Position numbers and translations under genes: made by a program. This document shows positions 7,837-14,467 of a stretch of 26,693 nt of DNA, one piece after another. Position 1 is the first letter of the stretch; each line of letters starts with the position of its first letter. The notes beneath the pieces were generated by a model. It did no database searches and was not told where the DNA came from. It saw only the letters and a list, made by a program, of their open reading frames with translations. Origin of the DNA: CANLBN01 sp050298695 (GTDB taxonomy: Bacteria > Pseudomonadota > Gammaproteobacteria > Pseudomonadales > Cellvibrionaceae); the NCBI GenBank assembly GCA_050298695.1, contig JBNKUQ010000042.1, positions 1 through 26,693 on the forward strand, in the 5' to 3' direction.

Positions 7837-9411
7837 CTATCCTAAAAAGCGCTGATAAGCAGGGTTATCCGTTTCTTCTGAATACTGGTAATTCAATTGT
7901 TGCAAATGTTCAATCAGCTCTTCGTTATCTACCTCTGGCACTTCAATTCCCGCCAACACATTGCCGATAGCCGCTCCCTGATTGCGATAATGAAATAAAC
8001 TGATATTCCACTTGGATCCCAATGTCTCAAGAAAGCGAAGTAACGCACCTGGATACTCTGGAAAGTCAAAGCGGAATAATCGCTCTTTACTCTCGGCACC
8101 ACGACGCCCACCAACCATATAACGCAAGTGCAATTTAGCCAATTCATTATCCGATAAATCAACAAAGGTATAACCTCCCTCGGTCAGCTCTTGCTTTAAT
8201 GCCTGTAACTCCTCGTCACCCCCCCTTAGCCCAATACCTACAAAAATTTCCGCTGTTTTGGCATTTTCAGAAAAGCGATAATTAAATTCGGTAATAGGCC
8301 GGCTATGAATGGCTTTACAGAATGTTTTAAAACTGCCTTTTTCCTCTGGAATGGTTACTGCTAGTAAAGCCTCATTTTTTTGTCCTAGCGCCGTGCGTTC
8401 CGCCACATAACGCAGGGTATTAAAGTTGAGGTTAGCACCAGACAAAATAGCGACAAGTTGCTTACCTGTTTCACCCGTTTCTTCACACCATTTTTTTAAT
8501 CCTGCCAAAGACAAGGCTCCAGATGGCTCTGGGATAGCCCTCATCGACACAAAGATATCTTGCATTGCAGCACAAATGGCATCGCTTGAAACGGTGATGA
8601 CCTCATCACAGTACTGACGTCCTACGCGAAAAGTCTCGCTACCAATACGCTTTACCGCAACCCCATCGGCAAAACTCCCCACATACTCAAGGTCTACCGG
8701 CTCACCCGCCTTCATGGCTGCAGCGAAGCAAGCACTATCTTCAGCTTCAACCGCAATCACTTTCGCCTCGGGGCGCACCGCCTTAATATAAGCTGCCATT
8801 CCAGCAAAAAGACCTCCCCCACCCACAGGAATGAACACCGCATCACAGTTGGGTAGCTGCTCTAACAATTCTCTAGCGACAGTCCCCTGGCCAATAATGA
8901 CATCGCGATCATCAAAAGGAGGGACAAAGACAGCGCTTTCTTTTTGGGCCAATTCCAAAGCATAGGCATTAGCCGCATCAAAGTTATCGCCATGAATAAT
9001 CACTTGCCCGCCAAAGTTTTTAACCGCTTCAACTTTGATCTGCGGGGTGGTGGTTGGCATCACAATACGGGCTTTATGGCCTAAATAAGTGGCGCTGTAA
9101 GCCAAACCCTGCGCATGATTGCCTGCCGATGCAGTAATGACATCACTATTAGCGGGTAACTGTCGCAGTTTGTTGTAGGCTCCACGAAGTTTAAATGAAT
9201 AAACAGGTTGCTGGTCTTCTCGCTTCAGCCAAATGTCATTCTTGTACTTTGGCTCCAATGACTTTACCCGTTGTATGGTGGTTCTCACCGTTAAAGGGGT
9301 CATATCTGCTTGCTTAATTGCCTGAGCATAATCAAAATGAGACGAGTCGTTTTTGCGCTGGTCTCCGGGCTTACGAAAGGGCAATATCTTATTGGCAATG
9401 GTTTTTAACAT
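7837..9411 (-). CDS. ilvA: Threonine deaminase (biosynthetic threonine ammonia-lyase)
   Basis: PLP enzyme converting threonine to 2-oxobutanoate plus ammonia, the committed step to isoleucine. The length (524 residues) is close to E. coli IlvA (514). The catalytic domain shows the PLP lysine in YSFKLRGAY (K74), the SAGNHAQGLA loop and the phosphate-binding VGGGGLFAGM. The C-terminal half carries two ACT-like regulatory domains (AIHSRPITEFNYRFS... and FDFPEYPGALLRFLETLG), the site for isoleucine feedback inhibition in this family. I start at the ATG at 9411; the frame extends to a TTG at 9447, but that lies inside the U-tract of the upstream attenuator and has no ribosome site. No other ilv gene is adjacent. 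Expression is very likely controlled by the attenuator at 9441-9584. Confidence 0.96.
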   Translation of the reverse strand: MLKTIANKILPFRKPGDQRKNDSSHFDYAQAIKQADMTPLTVRTTIQRVKSLEPKYKNDIWLKREDQQPVYSFKLRGAYNKLRQLPANSDVITASAGNHAQGLAYSATYLGHKARIVMPTTTPQIKVEAVKNFGGQVIIHGDNFDAANAYALELAQKESAVFVPPFDDRDVIIGQGTVARELLEQLPNCDAVFIPVGGGGLFAGMAAYIKAVRPEAKVIAVEAEDSACFAAAMKAGEPVDLEYVGSFADGVAVKRIGSETFRVGRQYCDEVITVSSDAICAAMQDIFVSMRAIPEPSGALSLAGLKKWCEETGETGKQLVAILSGANLNFNTLRYVAERTALGQKNEALLAVTIPEEKGSFKTFCKAIHSRPITEFNYRFSENAKTAEIFVGIGLRGGDEELQALKQELTEGGYTFVDLSDNELAKLHLRYMVGGRRGAESKERLFRFDFPEYPGALLRFLETLGSKWNISLFHYRNQGAAIGNVLAGIEVPEVDNEELIEHLQQLNYQYSEETDNPAYQRFLG

Positions 9412-9440
9412 AGTTCTATTCTGCTCTACAGGCCTTATAA

Positions 9441-9475
9441 AAAACAAAACCCCCGAACTTTTCAGTGCGGGGGTT
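9441..9475 (-). terminator. Attenuator terminator in front of ilvA
   Basis: On the minus strand the stem CCCCCG-C-AC / GT-T-CGGGGG (9450-9473, one internal mismatch, loop TGAAAA) is followed by TTTTGTTTT. It ends about 30 nt before the ilvA ATG, so it must be read through for ilvA to be expressed. Its 5' arm also pairs with the end of the leader ORF (see the antiterminator entry). Confidence 0.88.
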
Positions 9476-9528
9476 GATAAAGTGGTATATGTGGGTAACT
9501 GTCATCACCCGCCAGCAATCAACCCGCG
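9467..9528 (-). promoter_or_regulatory. Antiterminator pairing of the ilvA attenuator
   Basis: GCGCGGGTTGAT (9517-9528, end of the leader ORF) is complementary to ATCAACCCCCGC (9467-9478, 5' arm of the terminator). Eight pairs are perfect (GGGTTGAT/ATCAACCC), and more follow across a small bulge. Forming it destroys the terminator. This is the 2:3 pairing of a classical amino-acid attenuator. Confidence 0.75.
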
Positions 9529-9584
9529 CCGACCATAATGATCGACGCGATAATAATAATGTCTGCTGGTTTCAATGTATTCAT
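9519..9584 (-). CDS. ilvA leader peptide (Ile-rich, 21 aa)
   Basis: A 21-residue ORF, ATG at 9584 and TGA at 9519. It begins MNTLKPAD and continues with IIIIASIIMVGAG, so six of 21 residues are isoleucine, four of them in a row (ATT ATT ATT ATC) followed by ATC ATT. Its stop overlaps the antiterminator arm and it lies about 105 nt upstream of ilvA, as expected for a leader peptide whose translation rate reports charged tRNA-Ile. A longer frame overlaps it in another phase (9505-9720) but has no such logic. The Shine-Dalgarno sequence is weak, the one unconvincing element. Unlike E. coli ilvL, it contains only one Val and one Leu codon, so it should sense mainly Ile. Confidence 0.78.
   Translation of the reverse strand: MNTLKPADIIIIASIIMVGAG
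9525..9549 (-). promoter_or_regulatory. Pause (1:2) hairpin of the ilvA attenuator
   Basis: The 25-nt minus-strand segment CGCGTCGATCA-TTA-TGGTCGGCGCG folds into an 11-bp stem including two G-U pairs with a 3-nt loop. It overlaps the second group of Ile codons of the leader and competes with the antiterminator for the GGCGCGG segment. A ribosome stalled on the first Ile run would cover its 5' arm. Confidence 0.72.
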
Positions 9585-9899
9585 GGAGCGTATTGTAGTG
9601 CCAAGGCTCTAAACTTACAACGTTGTTATTCAGTTGGGCTGAGTATTCGCGGGATATATTGGCTCTGTTGGGCAAATTGTGAAAACCACTTTGCTCCTTT
9701 GAGATTATCTGACTCTCCAAATTCTATTAATTGGCTCAGTTTTCTTTGGCATAGAGTGCTGGATCAGAACTAAACCAAAGACTAAGGAAGGTTGCTGAGA
9801 AATTTTAAACCAAGTATCTGTAACACTTGGCCGGAAAGCGTAGCGTTTTGGCTGTCCCAGCGAGCGCTGGGAGCAATTGCTGCCGCTTGTTAATGTGCA
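9585..9899. promoter_or_regulatory. Putative ilvA promoter region
   Basis: On the minus strand TTCACA (9678-9683) and AATATA (9655-9660) are 17 bp apart and could form a weak sigma-70 promoter about 70 nt upstream of the leader peptide. The -10 matches poorly, so this is tentative. The remainder to 9899 has an 8-bp hairpin (9855-9872, TCCCAGCG/CGCTGGGA) without a U-tract and nothing else I recognise. Confidence 0.35.
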
Positions 9900-10295
9900 T
9901 TACACATTGACCTCAAAGCCAAGATCAACATCACAAGCAGCTTGACCGCCTCTGATACCCCAATTTTCTGCTGTAATTTCTCGAAGCATAATTTTTACGT
10001 GACTGTTAGGAATACCGAAAGGCTCAAGATTTTTGACGATACTTTTGTAAAGTGCTCTCTTCGCATCAATACTACGACCAGCAAAACAGTCAATACTTAT
10101 ATGTGTATAAAATTCAGGTGACTCGCGATCCGGTGGACACTCAAACCGGTGAGGTTCGTGGACAAGTAAACGAACGTTTCTATCACCCGGCATAATTTTG
10201 AAAGACGCCCTTAATGCAGAATGCACTGCCTCCATCAAAGCTTTTTCTGTCTCAACCGGATATTCTTTTCTAACTTCAATTAGTACGCTTGGCAC
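9900..10295 (-). CDS. Tautomerase-superfamily protein
   Basis: A 131-residue protein of the 4-oxalocrotonate tautomerase superfamily (Tautomerase_2-like from memory). After Met removal it begins with Pro (MPSVLIEVRKEY), the catalytic base of the superfamily. A second typical block is FAGRSIDAKRALYKSIVKNL, followed by VKIMLREITAENWGIRGGQA. The start is GTG at 10295, supported by AGGAG six nt upstream; no ATG fits. It is monocistronic and divergent from the decarboxylase operon 358 bp away. The physiological substrate is unknown. Confidence 0.85.
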   Translation of the reverse strand: MPSVLIEVRKEYPVETEKALMEAVHSALRASFKIMPGDRNVRLLVHEPHRFECPPDRESPEFYTHISIDCFAGRSIDAKRALYKSIVKNLEPFGIPNSHVKIMLREITAENWGIRGGQAACDVDLGFEVNV

Positions 10296-10323
10296 TGAAT
10301 TCTCCTTTACACATTAACAGTTA

Positions 10324-10352
10324 ATTATATGGCCAGTGACCGTATATATCTA
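10324..10352 (-). promoter_or_regulatory. Sigma-70-type promoter of the tautomerase gene
   Basis: Perfect -10 TATAAT (10324-10329) and -35 TAGATA (10347-10352, 4 of 6) separated by 17 bp. This predicts transcription from about 10317, giving a short leader that contains the AGGAG site. Confidence 0.6.
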
Positions 10353-10653
10353 GGACGTATATTTCAGGGAAAACGGAACAATATATTAAAAAATACTTTA
10401 ATCTCAAGTAGTTATCACGCATAAAAAATTCTGGCAATAAATATACGGCGAATGCCTGTATCTTTACTTATCTGAGATAAAACAAAAAACCTATATTTTT
10501 TAATAAGCTGGCATTTAAGCATGTCACAAAACAATCCTAAGCTTATCCTTTTCAAACAAAGCTCTCGTTCTGTATAGAACTATACAGCCCAACAATGCCC
10601 CTTCCCTATTTTCGTCTAAACTTAAAAAAGCATTAGTTTGAGTATGTGTTGCA
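10353..10653. other. Intergenic region between tautomerase and decarboxylase genes
   Basis: AT-rich and non-coding. The only clear structure is the 18-bp palindrome at 10570-10587. No strong Shine-Dalgarno precedes the decarboxylase ATG. Confidence 0.5.
10570..10587. promoter_or_regulatory. Perfect 18-bp palindrome upstream of the decarboxylase operon
   Basis: CTGTATAGAACTATACAG has 8-bp arms around AA, 67 bp before the ATG. It overlaps a possible weak promoter (TTCAAA, 16 bp, TATAGA). The symmetry is that of a dimeric repressor or activator site. Similar TATAG-containing palindromes lie at 12195-12210 and 12395-12412. Confidence 0.45.
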
Positions 10654-11775
10654 ATGAATAATGACATCCAACATCGTTTAACTGAATTTAAGCAAAAGAT
10701 CAAAAATCTCAGGCGTTCTATGGTTGGTTATCCCTGTCATATGGGGGTTGATTACCGCCCTATTTATGAATTTTTAAATTACACATTAAACAACGTAGGT
10801 GACCCCTTCTCTGGCAGTAATTTCCGTATGAACACCCATGAATTTGAGCGGGAAGTATTGGCGCAATTTGCTCAATGGTTAAAAGCTCCCGAAGATGGGT
10901 ATTGGGGTTATGTAAATAATGGCGGGACCGAGGGCAATATGTATGGCTTGTACCTGGCTAGAGAGCTACTACCCGATGGTATTGTGTATTTCTCTGAAGA
11001 TACTCACTACAGCCTAACTAAACTGATGCGCCTAATCGGTGCCAGAAATATTATGATTCGCGGTTTACCATCGGGTGAAATGGATTATCAAGATTTATAT
11101 GAAACGTTAAAAATCCATCGAGATCGCCCGCCAATTATTTTTATTAACGTTGGTACAACCATGCAGGGGGCCATTGATGATCTTACAAAGATAAAAGAAA
11201 TATTACATAAACTCGCCATTAGCCGTTATTACATTCATGCCGACGCAGCACTAAGTGGCGTTGTACTCCCCTTTGTTGAGGACCCTCAAGCGTTTAACTT
11301 TGTCGATGGCATTCATAGCATTGCCGTTAGCGGTCATAAATTATTGGGGGTACCTCTGCCCTGTGGCGTGGTATTGGCACTCAAAGAAAATGTTGAACGT
11401 ATTGCTCGCTCAATAGAATATGTGGGCGTACGCGACACCACGATTATGGGTTCACGCAATGCAATTACTCCGCTTATGCTATGGTACGCCATTCACCATT
11501 TTGGCGAAGCAGGCATTAAACACATAGTGCAACGTAGTTTTGATTTGGCCGACTACGCCATTCAAAAAATGGCGGACATTGGCGTCGATGCTTGGCGTCA
11601 CAAAAATTCGATGACAGTAGTCTTTCCCCGCCCCTCCGATAAGGTCTTGACCCGCTGGCAAATTGCTCCCTACCAAAAAATTAGCCATTTGATTACCCTG
11701 CCCCACGTCAATGAAAGTATGATTGACGACATTATCGAGGATATGAAGAGGTATCCTGTGGAGAGTGATTTATGA
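10654..11775 (+). CDS. hdc: PLP-dependent histidine-decarboxylase-like enzyme
   Basis: Group II PLP amino-acid decarboxylase of 373 residues, resembling the Morganella/Enterobacter histidine decarboxylase (378 residues) along its whole length. Visible are GYVNNGGTEGNMYGLYLARE (83-102), the cofactor-stacking His in SEDTHYSLTKL (H118), NVGTTMQGAIDD, the pyridine-binding Asp in HADAALSG (D197), the Schiff-base Lys in SGHKLLG (K229) and WRHKNSMTVVFPRPS near the end. One difference is that the GSRNGH found in remembered histidine and serine decarboxylases reads GSRNAI (266-271), so substrate preference may differ; histidine is only the best guess. It overlaps the downstream double-ACT gene by 4 nt (ATGA), so the two are translationally coupled. 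Confidence 0.88.
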   Translation: MNNDIQHRLTEFKQKIKNLRRSMVGYPCHMGVDYRPIYEFLNYTLNNVGDPFSGSNFRMNTHEFEREVLAQFAQWLKAPEDGYWGYVNNGGTEGNMYGLYLARELLPDGIVYFSEDTHYSLTKLMRLIGARNIMIRGLPSGEMDYQDLYETLKIHRDRPPIIFINVGTTMQGAIDDLTKIKEILHKLAISRYYIHADAALSGVVLPFVEDPQAFNFVDGIHSIAVSGHKLLGVPLPCGVVLALKENVERIARSIEYVGVRDTTIMGSRNAITPLMLWYAIHHFGEAGIKHIVQRSFDLADYAIQKMADIGVDAWRHKNSMTVVFPRPSDKVLTRWQIAPYQKISHLITLPHVNESMIDDIIEDMKRYPVESDL

Positions 11776-12167
11776 AACCGATAACATTACTAGCCGATGA
11801 TCGCCCCGGTGTCATTGCCCACATTAGTCAATTACTCGGCAATGCCAATATCAATATTGATTGTATTGACGCCGATGCCGCCAATCTAAAAGGAGTAATC
11901 ACCCTGGAAGTCGACCAGTATGACCAGGCTCTTGAACTACTCACCCAAGCAGGCTACCGCGCCATCAGCGATGATACGATTGTGATAGCAGTGGAAGATA
12001 AACCCGGCGCACTCGCCAGAATTGCCGCTCGACTGGAAGAGTCCAGTATCAATATTCAAAGTATTCACATATTGAATCGGCAGCAAGAGCAAGTCTTAAT
12101 AAGTTTGGTGACTGATAATAATAAAGAAACGGAAAAAATATTAGCCAATGTGATTGTCAGTAAATAA
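11772..12167 (+). CDS. Tandem ACT-domain protein coupled to the decarboxylase
   Basis: A 131-residue protein made of two ACT domains and nothing else. ACT 1 (about 3-65) starts ITLLADDRPGVIAHISQLLGNANINID, and ACT 2 (about 68-130) starts IVIAVEDKPGALARIAARLEESSINIQS. Each has the DxPG turn that lines the amino-acid pocket between ACT subunits. There is no enzyme, DNA-binding or membrane part. Stand-alone double ACT proteins usually act as small-molecule-sensing subunits. Since the start codon overlaps the decarboxylase stop, it is most likely made in fixed ratio with it and may confer amino-acid or product control on it. That is inference. Confidence 0.85.
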   Translation: MKPITLLADDRPGVIAHISQLLGNANINIDCIDADAANLKGVITLEVDQYDQALELLTQAGYRAISDDTIVIAVEDKPGALARIAARLEESSINIQSIHILNRQQEQVLISLVTDNNKETEKILANVIVSK

Positions 12168-12194
12168 GGTGATCGAGCTTATCAGCGAATAGCT

Positions 12195-12210
12195 TGTATA
12201 GTTATATACA
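12195..12210. repeat. Palindrome and left copy of a 14-bp direct repeat
   Basis: TGTATAGTTATATACA (12195-12210) is a 6-bp-arm palindrome 28 bp after the ACT gene. Its core GTATAGTTATATAC recurs identically at 12397-12410, so the two copies flank the repeat pair at 12248-12370. Confidence 0.6.
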
Positions 12211-12247
12211 CTTTTACCTTTAGTTCATCTCCCATGCTCTGTTTAAC

Positions 12248-12370
12248 CTCGTTCCCATGCTCTGCGTGGGAATGCATACATTCTCTCAATGTTGATCTGT
12301 TTTATGCAGACTTTGATTTTTTGCGAACCTGTATTCAGATATGCATTCCCACGCGGAGCATGGGAACGAG
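12248..12370. repeat. Inverted pair of REP-like repeats
   Basis: Two 30-bp arms (12248-12277 and 12341-12370) are inverted copies with a single T/C difference, separated by 63 bp. Each arm is itself a short hairpin (TTCCCA...TGGGAA) of the CGTTCCCA-GCTC-GCGTGGGAATGCAT type widespread in gammaproteobacterial intergenic DNA (recollection). Part of the left arm (CCCATGCTCTG) is duplicated at 12231-12241. It encodes no protein and is probably a mobile or BIME-like element. Confidence 0.85.
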
Positions 12371-12394
12371 TCATGAAGAGAAAGATTGCTCGCT

Positions 12395-12412
12395 CGGTAT
12401 AGTTATATACCG
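12395..12412. repeat. Palindrome and right copy of the 14-bp direct repeat
   Basis: CGGTATAGTTATATACCG has 7-bp arms around GTTA and contains the same 14-bp core as 12196-12209. It overlaps the stop codon of the minus-strand membrane-protein gene. Confidence 0.6.
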
Positions 12413-12828
12413 CCCTCAGACCGTTGCAAGCGCTTCAGCGTCACAATATACAACACGGTATAAATCGTACTTATCGCTGCGCCCGGCAGTATGGTCAAAA
12501 TAACATTTGGAGTACCGGTGAGTGCGTTCACACCATAAGATGTGCTGTATAACAATATGCAGGCAATAAAGCCGACCCAAAATGGGTAAAACGGCATATG
12601 CTTCATTAAGCGAAATAACCATTCAATGACGAGGGACAAGACTAAAGTAATGGTGAAACTGTACCCTCCCTGCGTAGCTGCAGCTTTTGTCGCAGCCATC
12701 AGCCCATGTTCAAGGTTGACCCAAAAAGCCCAGGAACCATAAAACAGTAAACCCGCGAAGGGAGGGATTAAAACACGCAATAAGGTATTGCTTAACACGC
12801 GCTCTTTCAACGTCTCTATCACCTTCAT
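12403..12828 (-). CDS. Small conserved-looking membrane protein
   Basis: A 141-residue protein with about four hydrophobic segments: LIPPFAGLLFYGSWAFWV, GGYSFTITLVLSLVIEWLF, FWVGFIACILLYSTSYGV and ILTILPGAAISTIYTVLYIVTL. It has a basic N-terminus (MKVIETLKERV) and C-terminus (LKRLQR). I do not recognise the family. I start at the ATG at 12828 because the frame's upstream extension begins at TTG. It lies 20 nt after the pdxH stop on the same strand, so it is probably co-transcribed with pdxH. The stop codon lies in a palindromic repeat (12395-12412), so the native end may have been altered by repeat insertion. Confidence 0.72.
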   Translation of the reverse strand: MKVIETLKERVLSNTLLRVLIPPFAGLLFYGSWAFWVNLEHGLMAATKAAATQGGYSFTITLVLSLVIEWLFRLMKHMPFYPFWVGFIACILLYSTSYGVNALTGTPNVILTILPGAAISTIYTVLYIVTLKRLQRSEGGI

Positions 12829-12848
12829 ATGCAATTAAATTTTTATTG

Positions 12849-13493
12849 TTAAGGAGATATGCGTTGAATGGACCAGGTTTTATTCGCTTCATCTTGTAAA
12901 CAATAGATAAAGCGATCATGAAGGCGATTTTCGCCACCTTGCCAGAACTCAATACTATTGGGAACAACACGATAGCCACCCCAATATTCTGGCAAAGGAA
13001 CCTCATCGGGATATTGTGCTTTTATACTGTCAAAACGCACCATCAATTCGTCCCGGGAGGCGATTGGCTCACTCTGAGAAGACGCCCAAGCGGCCCACTG
13101 GCTTTCTTTTGGGCGGCTGGCGAAGTAGGCCTCATCTTCCGGTTTTGTTATGAGTTCAACCGTACCCGATACAATGACCTGGCGCTCAATAAAGTGCCAG
13201 GGAAAATGCAAACTCACTTGCTGGTTGGTTTGCATGTCTCGCCCTTTACTGCTTTGCCGGTTGGTGAAAAACGTAAAGCCCTGTTCATCTACTTGTTTCA
13301 GTAAAACAATACGCTGATGGGGACGGCTACTACTATCAACCGTTGCTAATATCATGGCGGTTGGATCGGACACATTGCATTTTAAAAGCTCATCAAACCA
13401 TTGTTCGAATTGTGCAATGGGACTATTCTGTAAATCTTTGCGACGTAAACCACCTTGCTGATACTGCCGGCGAAATTCGTGTAAATCAATCAT
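12849..13493 (-). CDS. pdxH: Pyridoxamine/pyridoxine 5'-phosphate oxidase
   Basis: FMN enzyme making pyridoxal 5'-phosphate, the cofactor of IlvA and the decarboxylase in this window. It has 214 residues (E. coli 218). Family landmarks are YQQGGLRRKDL near the N-terminus, DPTAMILATVD, PHQRIVLLKQVDEQGFTFFTN, SLHFPWHFIERQVIVSG, SRPKESQWAAWASSQS, YWGGYRV and the signature IEFWQGGENRLHDRFIY, which contributes phosphate- and FMN-binding residues. The ATG at 13493 gives the usual N-terminus; the frame continues upstream to 13559 but without family resemblance and into the mobA start. It is divergent from mobA, with 60 bp between the starts. Confidence 0.95.
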   Translation of the reverse strand: MIDLHEFRRQYQQGGLRRKDLQNSPIAQFEQWFDELLKCNVSDPTAMILATVDSSSRPHQRIVLLKQVDEQGFTFFTNRQSSKGRDMQTNQQVSLHFPWHFIERQVIVSGTVELITKPEDEAYFASRPKESQWAAWASSQSEPIASRDELMVRFDSIKAQYPDEVPLPEYWGGYRVVPNSIEFWQGGENRLHDRFIYCLQDEANKTWSIQRISP

Positions 13494-13553
13494 AAGTCTA
13501 TCTTCATTAATGAGAGCTAGATTATTGTACGTGATAACGACTAAAATTGGTTG

Positions 13554-14273
13554 ATGCAAAACAATAATTCAAACAATGTACCCATTATCATTATGGCTGG
13601 CGGCCAAAGCCAGCGTTTACGACTCAACGATCAATTCAAATGGGAATTACCTTTTGGGCCAGAAAACAATTTACTCAGTTATATTATCAATAAGGCCCGG
13701 CAACAAACTAAACAGCTATTACTCAATGGTCCCGCTCCGCTGGAGAATGGTCAATGTACCGAATTAACGGAAGCCTTAGCACATTACGGCGTCGATATTA
13801 TTCCCGATGAGATTTCGACCATCAAAGGTCCATTGAATGGTTTACTCAGCTGCTTACACTGGGGGCAAGCGCAAAAATATCCATGGATTGCGGTATTTGC
13901 CTGTGATACGCCTTTCTTTCCCGATGATTTGCTGACTCAACTACTGAGCCCCATTAAAGAAAATATCACTCATGCCAAAGCAGTGACGCTAAGCCACAAC
14001 GAGCGCCTTCACCCTACTTTTGGTTTATGGTCTACCGACTTACATGACGAACTTAAATCACGCGCTGAAGAAACGGGCATTTACTCCCTATCTAAATGGG
14101 CTCACATTTATGCACATGTTATTTCTATAAAATCAACTCGCGACGACATAGACCCCTTTTTCAATATTAATACACCCGCAGATTACCAAGATGCCTTGAA
14201 ACACATTAATTACGACCAAGGCTCTAAAAAAGAATACAATCGTCATCCCTGTGAAGGCAGAGATCCAGACTGA
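13554..14273 (+). CDS. mobA: Molybdenum cofactor guanylyltransferase MobA with repeat-encoded tail
   Basis: Attaches GMP to molybdopterin to give the guanine-dinucleotide cofactor needed by DMSO-reductase-family enzymes, among them assimilatory nitrate reductase. Motifs: nucleotide-binding IIMAGGQSQRL (12-22), KWELPF, IPDEISTIKGPLNGLLS, ACDTPFFP (Mg site), HPTFGLW and the C-terminal NINTPADYQDA. I start at the ATG at 13554; a TTG directly precedes it. The family normally ends soon after NINTPxD. Here the last residues, RHPCEGRDPD, are encoded by a REP-like element (14241-14366), so the original stop seems to have been replaced. The link to the nitrate genes 1.5 kb downstream is suggestive only. 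Confidence 0.93.
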   Translation: MQNNNSNNVPIIIMAGGQSQRLRLNDQFKWELPFGPENNLLSYIINKARQQTKQLLLNGPAPLENGQCTELTEALAHYGVDIIPDEISTIKGPLNGLLSCLHWGQAQKYPWIAVFACDTPFFPDDLLTQLLSPIKENITHAKAVTLSHNERLHPTFGLWSTDLHDELKSRAEETGIYSLSKWAHIYAHVISIKSTRDDIDPFFNINTPADYQDALKHINYDQGSKKEYNRHPCEGRDPD

Positions 14274-14366
14274 AGTATATGCATTAACTCCTGGATTCCC
14301 GCCTTGCCCTACAGGACCTAGGGACTTTGAGCAGTGCAGGAGCAATTGCCAACCGCGGGAATGACG
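14241..14366. repeat. REP-like palindromic element overlapping the mobA 3' end
   Basis: A 126-bp element ends in inverted CGTCAT/ATGACG and contains pairing segments GAAGGCAGAGATCCAG (14252-14267) and CTGGATTCCCGCCTT (about 14291-14305). It is related to the fragment at 5488-5516. The right half carries an unpaired insert of about 45 bp. It supplies the last codons and stop of mobA and might act as its transcription end. Confidence 0.75.
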
Positions 14367-14467
14367 CCGAGAACAATAAATAAACCTCTGTGACCTCGAT
14401 GTATTCTTTTAAAGTGATTTGTTAGTAATAACTGATGAACAAGTGACGACTATTAAAGAAATTGCCT

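Noticed and set aside
9505..9720. 71-codon open frame on the minus strand upstream of ilvA
   Set aside because: It overlaps the Ile-rich leader peptide in another phase, has no family resemblance, and its phase does not explain the attenuator stems.
9855..9872. Hairpin after the tautomerase gene as a terminator
   Set aside because: The 8-bp stem is good but no U-tract follows on either strand.
10570..10587. LexA (SOS) box upstream of the decarboxylase
   Set aside because: The arms are CTGT-N10-ACAG, two bases longer than the CTGT-N8-ACAG of LexA sites.
12234..12503. 89-codon plus-strand frame over the repeat pair
   Set aside because: Most of it is the translated inverted repeat and the antisense of the membrane-protein gene.
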